This document shows, piece after piece, positions 61,401 to 64,000 of a DNA stretch of 64,000 bases. The stretch is taken from positions 31,187-95,186 of IMG/VR virus record IMGVR_UViG_3300047564_001181, one strand, 5' to 3'. Made by a program: the position numbers and the translations under genes. The stretch is from a virus. The notes beneath the pieces are model-generated. The model was not told the DNA's origin and did not search any database. It saw nothing but the letters and a program-made list of their open reading frames with translations. Numbering within the stretch: the stretch's first letter is position 1; every line of letters begins with the position of its first letter.

Positions 61401-61650
61401 GAGTAATATAAATTGACCTTGACTGGGTTTCAGCAGATGTTCTTCTTCTATAGCTGGTTGAACTATTTATGATTGGAAAGCTTTTTGCTGTGCAGGTTGC
61501 CCTATATGTTCCATTTGTAGATGTGCTTGAGTTTGGAAACTCTAATAGGTATCCGTCCTGATAAATTGTATTCCCAGAAGAAATGCCAGAATCATCAAGC
61601 TTCCAAGTGATTAAAGGCAAATCTTTTTGAATATTAAAGGAATAGGACAT
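58465..61650 (-). CDS. large LamG/concanavalin-like structural protein
   Basis: A 1061-residue protein. The region around 120-250 has LamG features (MTLEFWIKPKTTLSTSTMQK, PFHVAFVYKEDSVSLIVNG), and a second, similar region lies near 755-870 (LGLSFFVNIPDSDTRTLF, WTHIVVAFNARM). LamG/ConA folds bind sugars. A probable adhesin or capsid fibre is therefore suggested. Its place between the reductase and the portal, far from the tail genes, is unusual. A TATAAT lies 7 bases before the start with AGG. Confidence 0.8.
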   Translation of the reverse strand: MSYSFNIQKDLPLITWKLDDSGISSGNTIYQDGYLLEFPNSSTSTNGTYRATCTAKSFPIINSSTSYRRRTSAETQSRSIYITQNNATATLGAVQIPAMGFATTRYKADPMTLEFWIKPKTTLSTSTMQKIVGKDSSQTGVYVHNSSFIGIVGDTAGNVTKVVVPVENMSKPFHVAFVYKEDSVSLIVNGIGKTVQFKNNILSTSYVLASDVFRFFHFGLDYALDDIAIYAYAMTTLTARRHMVYGLGYEVPESLAGNFGGYRYNLSLAQSKFAGVIQKYNGSSWMNNTESNNLVIEKDHLRINNFEQPSMKYTEDKTSSVFSWDGTQGLRMDVGGLVEINPQRYGSYVKTSSSDSTPNGSGFAGVFHKTTAQTSPTTGDVKTLMVLQDPINDEYFLKIYILKEASGEGIYYQINNDGGTKIGSTISGGINGSFSVGYFFNSTSNEITIFQQVSGGTGAQTTFENPGLFPIAYSANLRFMSNNIFDEKENIADLTDSEIERFNGGLQKVVQLDTNITSTSSGIYTDANTRINKYTAEFNSTQKRFVVKSTGWIKFKIDAKRLDGVNGIIGPNRVEWGHDSAELTVTATPIGNTVIEPYADYSALDTEYSSYSQLDTDYSSFNQIYQEADDTWFTSETITNRTHIKNIMGKSSGETRALLITMTFNSNDVEENPTTVSYFRLSSLEVEESSGVYTSTITCNGPDVELTFTDSKKDLHLPDYRETPFFWTEEVGGLRVGRTAKINYDLGTTSGDDSTSGLLGLSFFVNIPDSDTRTLFTVTDGTNTRTMTSSGSTITLSGGGTAWVNGSTSNSFTAGVWTHIVVAFNARMIVAESTNVDIVFGHATNKSDFYLDEILTLDGAVGDITLTEVTMINNLYKGAYKLAVDPSGSNEIIFYDSEISNNTEIYQPMSVPTTQTALLVDVDLASRINEPFTGTTGNLTITDPTTNQLLIDGTYIQDGDRVLLKNQSTSSQNGIFIVGFTYGDANNPSKITTLTLTRQTNPSVGSVVYVKDGVTNKGTHWVSTSTHLVWAESPYLKKVDAYTFEGVKEKTDLVAKATITI

Positions 61651-61668
61651 ATTACCTATTATACCTCA

Positions 61669-63591
61669 TTATACAGATGTAATCTCGCAAGAGCCAGCAA
61701 CGCAAGCAAGTTCTTGAGAGCCAGTTGTCATGTCTTCTGTCTCATAAAGTTTTAGCCAATCCCAATCAAGATTCTGTGGAGTAGTTGAAAGTAGTGCTTC
61801 GTACTCTTCTTTTGTAATCTCAGTATATGGGGCTTGCTGATATGTATGCTCTGAATATGGCAAGAACGATACCCCAGACATTTCATCGATATGCTTATAT
61901 ACCCAAGCACCAACTTCCATCCACTCATGTTCTTTTACAGAAACAGTAATGGAAGGCTTATGCTCTGTCCAGTGTCTTTGATATGTTAACCAAAGTTCTA
62001 GATGCTGAATAGCCGATAGATTCTCACGAAGCAGAGCACCTTCTGGAGCAGCAATTGGGAATGTGAATACCATTGTTGCCGATGGGTTCATAACATCTCT
62101 TTCGGACTTAACTCCCATGTCGTTTAGCAACGCTGTAACAGGGTCTTTGATATCTCCACGAATTGTTCTAGCGTAATATTGTGAGTGCCACGGATGCATA
62201 CCAGAAGATGCATTTGTCAACTGAGATACAGTTCCAGATGGCTTAACGCAAGTGATGGCTGCTGCAGGATTAATTCCAAGTTTTTCAGCCCACTCTGCAT
62301 TTACCTTAACTGAGTGTTCTCTAAGTTCATCTAGCCATTGTGCCAATTTATCGAATCCTTCAGAACCATTAAGAACCTTGTGTGAGAGTTGACCAGTCAG
62401 AGAAACGCCAAGCAATCTTTCTTCTTCACAATTCTTTTGCCATTGCTTACGAAGATACTTAAATCTAGTAAATGTAGACTGAACAGTTCCAAGAATTGTA
62501 GCCAGTTCAGTTTTACGCAATAGGTCTTCCAGCGTGTCAGTATCACGGACAATAACTTCTGTTAGGTTACAGAATTCATACGGACGAAGAATAATCTCTG
62601 AACATGGGTTGGTTCCAAAATCGGATATTTCACGGCGACCATTTTTAGATGCAATCTTTTGTGCGGCTTCACGAGAGAAGATACCACGCTCTCCAGACTT
62701 TGAATCATATAGGGATTTCCATTCAGCCATGAATACTTCCATGGTTGGCTTTTGATTGTACACGGCAGAGTTATTTGCTAGTGCTCTCTGTCCGTTGTAT
62801 TCCCACCAAGCACCAGCTTTTGCTGCTGCCATATTTCTGTCTTCTAGGTCTGACAAAGAAATCATTGCAGAGCGGCGAACGCCACCAACGACAACAACTT
62901 CTGCAATTTTACACATAAGGTCATGTGCTTCTAATGGAGTAATCTTTCTACCAGCCGCACCCTTGATTGTATCAACTGAAAACTTAAATAGTTTTACCAA
63001 AGGTTCTGGTCCACTTGCACGACCACCAAAAGTCTTTAGACGAGCACCAGATGGGCGAACGCCAGAAACATCCCATGTAGGGATTTGACCCTGCCATAGA
63101 AGTGCCAGAAGCTCTCTAAGAGCCTTTGCCCATCCAGCCTTCGAGTCTTCTACGACAATTGTGGTATTTGTTTTTTCAAAGTGCTCATTGACTGCTGGAA
63201 GTTGATTAACATATCTTGTTTCAACAGAGTATCCGACTCCCGTACCACACATCAAAATATACATGGCTTCGTCAAATGAACGAAGTGAGTCTACAGGAAG
63301 ATATGAGCAATTATAAAGACAGGTGTTGTCTCTTTCTAGTGCTGGACCAGCGGTCATTAGACCACGCATCGATGGCATAACTTTTGTATCCAAAATTGCC
63401 TCTCGGATATCTTTAACTACCTCCGAACTGAATTCATATTCGTTATATCGCTTTACAGCATCAAAAATATAATCGACATATCGGTCTACCGTTTCGTCCC
63501 AATTTTCACGGCGACCTTGTTCTTCAATCCATCTTGCATAGCGTGTCTTGTGGATAACTTCCTGATACGCAGTAGGTAGCTTTTTAGCCAT
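61669..63591 (-). CDS. nrdJ: adenosylcobalamin-dependent (class II) ribonucleotide reductase
   Basis: A 640-residue monomeric reductase. C91 is in CLYNC, and the thiyl radical C330 and E332 are in NPCSEI, with C341 in CNLTEV, matching C119, C408, E410 and C419 of the Lactobacillus enzyme in type. The C-terminal CX4C relay is C630/C635. It makes dNTPs for phage replication without oxygen-dependent radical generation. It needs host cobalamin and a thioredoxin, and the phage encodes one. The start at 63591 has GGAG upstream. Confidence 0.95.
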   Translation of the reverse strand: MAKKLPTAYQEVIHKTRYARWIEEQGRRENWDETVDRYVDYIFDAVKRYNEYEFSSEVVKDIREAILDTKVMPSMRGLMTAGPALERDNTCLYNCSYLPVDSLRSFDEAMYILMCGTGVGYSVETRYVNQLPAVNEHFEKTNTTIVVEDSKAGWAKALRELLALLWQGQIPTWDVSGVRPSGARLKTFGGRASGPEPLVKLFKFSVDTIKGAAGRKITPLEAHDLMCKIAEVVVVGGVRRSAMISLSDLEDRNMAAAKAGAWWEYNGQRALANNSAVYNQKPTMEVFMAEWKSLYDSKSGERGIFSREAAQKIASKNGRREISDFGTNPCSEIILRPYEFCNLTEVIVRDTDTLEDLLRKTELATILGTVQSTFTRFKYLRKQWQKNCEEERLLGVSLTGQLSHKVLNGSEGFDKLAQWLDELREHSVKVNAEWAEKLGINPAAAITCVKPSGTVSQLTNASSGMHPWHSQYYARTIRGDIKDPVTALLNDMGVKSERDVMNPSATMVFTFPIAAPEGALLRENLSAIQHLELWLTYQRHWTEHKPSITVSVKEHEWMEVGAWVYKHIDEMSGVSFLPYSEHTYQQAPYTEITKEEYEALLSTTPQNLDWDWLKLYETEDMTTGSQELACVAGSCEITSV

Positions 63592-63629
63592 ATTTTTCAT
63601 CTCCATAATTCTTCTATTAGAAAACTCAA

Positions 63630-63645
63630 GCCACCATTCGGTGGC
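63630..63645 (-). promoter_or_regulatory. hairpin in the reductase leader
   Basis: GCCACC and GGTGGC form a 6-bp stem with a 4-base loop in the 5' leader of the reductase mRNA, a few bases after the expected transcription start. It may protect the transcript. No cobalamin riboswitch box is visible in this short leader. Confidence 0.5.
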
Positions 63646-63657
63646 GAGCAGAACCTA

Positions 63658-63686
63658 ATTGTAGCAGAATAAAAGTTAGTGGGCAA
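63658..63686 (-). promoter_or_regulatory. promoter for the leftward reductase operon
   Basis: TTGCCC (63681-63686) and TACAAT (63658-63663) on the minus strand with a 17-bp spacer. A better TTGACA (63694-63699) lies further up, but its spacing to TACAAT is too long. It should begin the long leftward transcript. Confidence 0.65.
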
Positions 63687-63691
63687 GGGTA

Positions 63692-63720
63692 TTGTCAAAA
63701 TAATTTTTGTGTGATAAACT
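63692..63720 (+). promoter_or_regulatory. divergent promoter giving a leaderless plus-strand transcript
   Basis: TTGTCA (63692-63697) and TAAACT (63715-63720) on the plus strand with a 17-bp spacer. The GTG start of the plus-strand gene is 6 bases after the -10 box. Confidence 0.6.
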
Positions 63721-63726
63721 TCTCAA

Positions 63727-63951
63727 GTGGAAATAACAATTCAGGAACTACACAAGTATAACTCTCTAGTTGAGGTCGGAGTTGTTCCAGCGATTCCTTG
63801 TCCCAAAGACTCAACACACATGAGAACACTACCTTGGTTAGATGAAAACGAAAAGGTCTGTCAGAAATGTTTTGCTTGCAACACAAAACTATTTTTAGGT
63901 CAGGATAAAGTAAAAGTAATTAAATACTTAGTCAGAAAGAAAAACTCGTAA
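63727..63951 (+). CDS. zinc-binding hypothetical protein, divergent (74 aa)
   Basis: The only well-supported plus-strand gene here. The 74-residue product has C25, H31, C45, C48 and C51 (PCPKDSTHMRTLPWL, VCQKCFACN), a probable zinc ribbon, and a basic C-terminus. It starts with GTG, apparently without a leader. As the first gene rightwards from a divergent control region it may be an early gene of the other arm. No family is recognised. Confidence 0.7.
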   Translation: MEITIQELHKYNSLVEVGVVPAIPCPKDSTHMRTLPWLDENEKVCQKCFACNTKLFLGQDKVKVIKYLVRKKNS

Positions 63952-64000
63952 TAATTATTAATATTAATAAATATAATAATTATTATTAATATATTTATAT
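63949..64000 (+). repeat. pure A/T tract with near-palindromic units
   Basis: From the stop codon of the plus-strand gene to the window edge there are only A and T. It is built from TAATAATTATTA-like inverted and direct units. It could be a duplex-unwinding part of an origin or a spacer; the window ends before this can be judged. Confidence 0.5.

Noticed and set aside
63592-63660. Cobalamin riboswitch before the B12-dependent reductase
   Set aside because: The leader is only about 60 nt and lacks a B12-box-like core; only a short hairpin is present.

Overview
The window is part of the genome of a tailed double-stranded DNA phage (Caudoviricetes). A long tape measure protein, an HK97-type capsid module, a frameshifted pair of tail assembly chaperones and no contractile sheath gene all fit a siphovirus. 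The host is probably an actinobacterium. The evidence is a WhiB-family regulator, a DUF7455-type small protein, tRNA genes without an encoded CCA end, a DnaE-type polymerase and several apparently leaderless promoters. The DNA is AT-rich, which would suit a low-GC actinobacterium such as the freshwater Nanopelagicales; that host is an inference, not something the sequence proves. No integrase, excisionase, repressor or CRISPR array is visible.

Nearly every gene lies on the minus strand, so transcription runs from right to left. From the right end: (1) 63.6-64 kb is a divergent control region with one plus-strand gene and a run of pure A/T. (2) 61.7-63.6 kb encodes a class II ribonucleotide reductase. 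(3) 58.5-61.6 kb encodes a LamG-like protein. (4) 49.8-58.4 kb holds portal, protease/scaffold fusion, capsid, head-tail connectors and major tail protein, with terminators after the capsid and major tail genes. (5) 36.7-49.7 kb holds the chaperones (CCCAAAC slippery site), a 2501-residue tape measure protein with a probable ADP-ribosyltransferase domain, and tail tip proteins. (6) 31.3-36.7 kb holds further tail proteins and an S74-type spike. (7) 16.5-31.3 kb is the replication, recombination and nucleotide block: HNH, phosphoesterase, DnaB-like helicase, primase, gp32-like SSB, DnaE polymerase, MazG, RecA, PD-(D/E)XK nucleases and RuvC. (8) 12.9-16.5 kb holds the terminase genes. (9) 10.8-12.9 kb is an RNA-rich segment with four tRNAs, a tmRNA, two unexplained structured RNA candidates, the endolysin and thioredoxin. 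(10) 3.3-10.2 kb is a fibre/adhesin cluster with repeated modules and glycine-rich domains. (11) 0-3.3 kb holds WhiB, a SLOG-like protein, a glycosyltransferase, an FkbM methyltransferase and the start of an IMP dehydrogenase/GMP reductase.

Genes are tightly packed. Many stop and start codons overlap as TAATG or ATGA, which supports several very small genes described here (57, 59, 58, 53 and 23 residues). A recurring promoter of the form TTGACA, 17-18 bp, TATAAT sits at module boundaries. The most unusual features are the ADP-ribosyltransferase-like domain inside the tape measure protein, the compact tmRNA with a glycine resume codon, and two multi-helix RNA candidates flanking tRNA-Asn.
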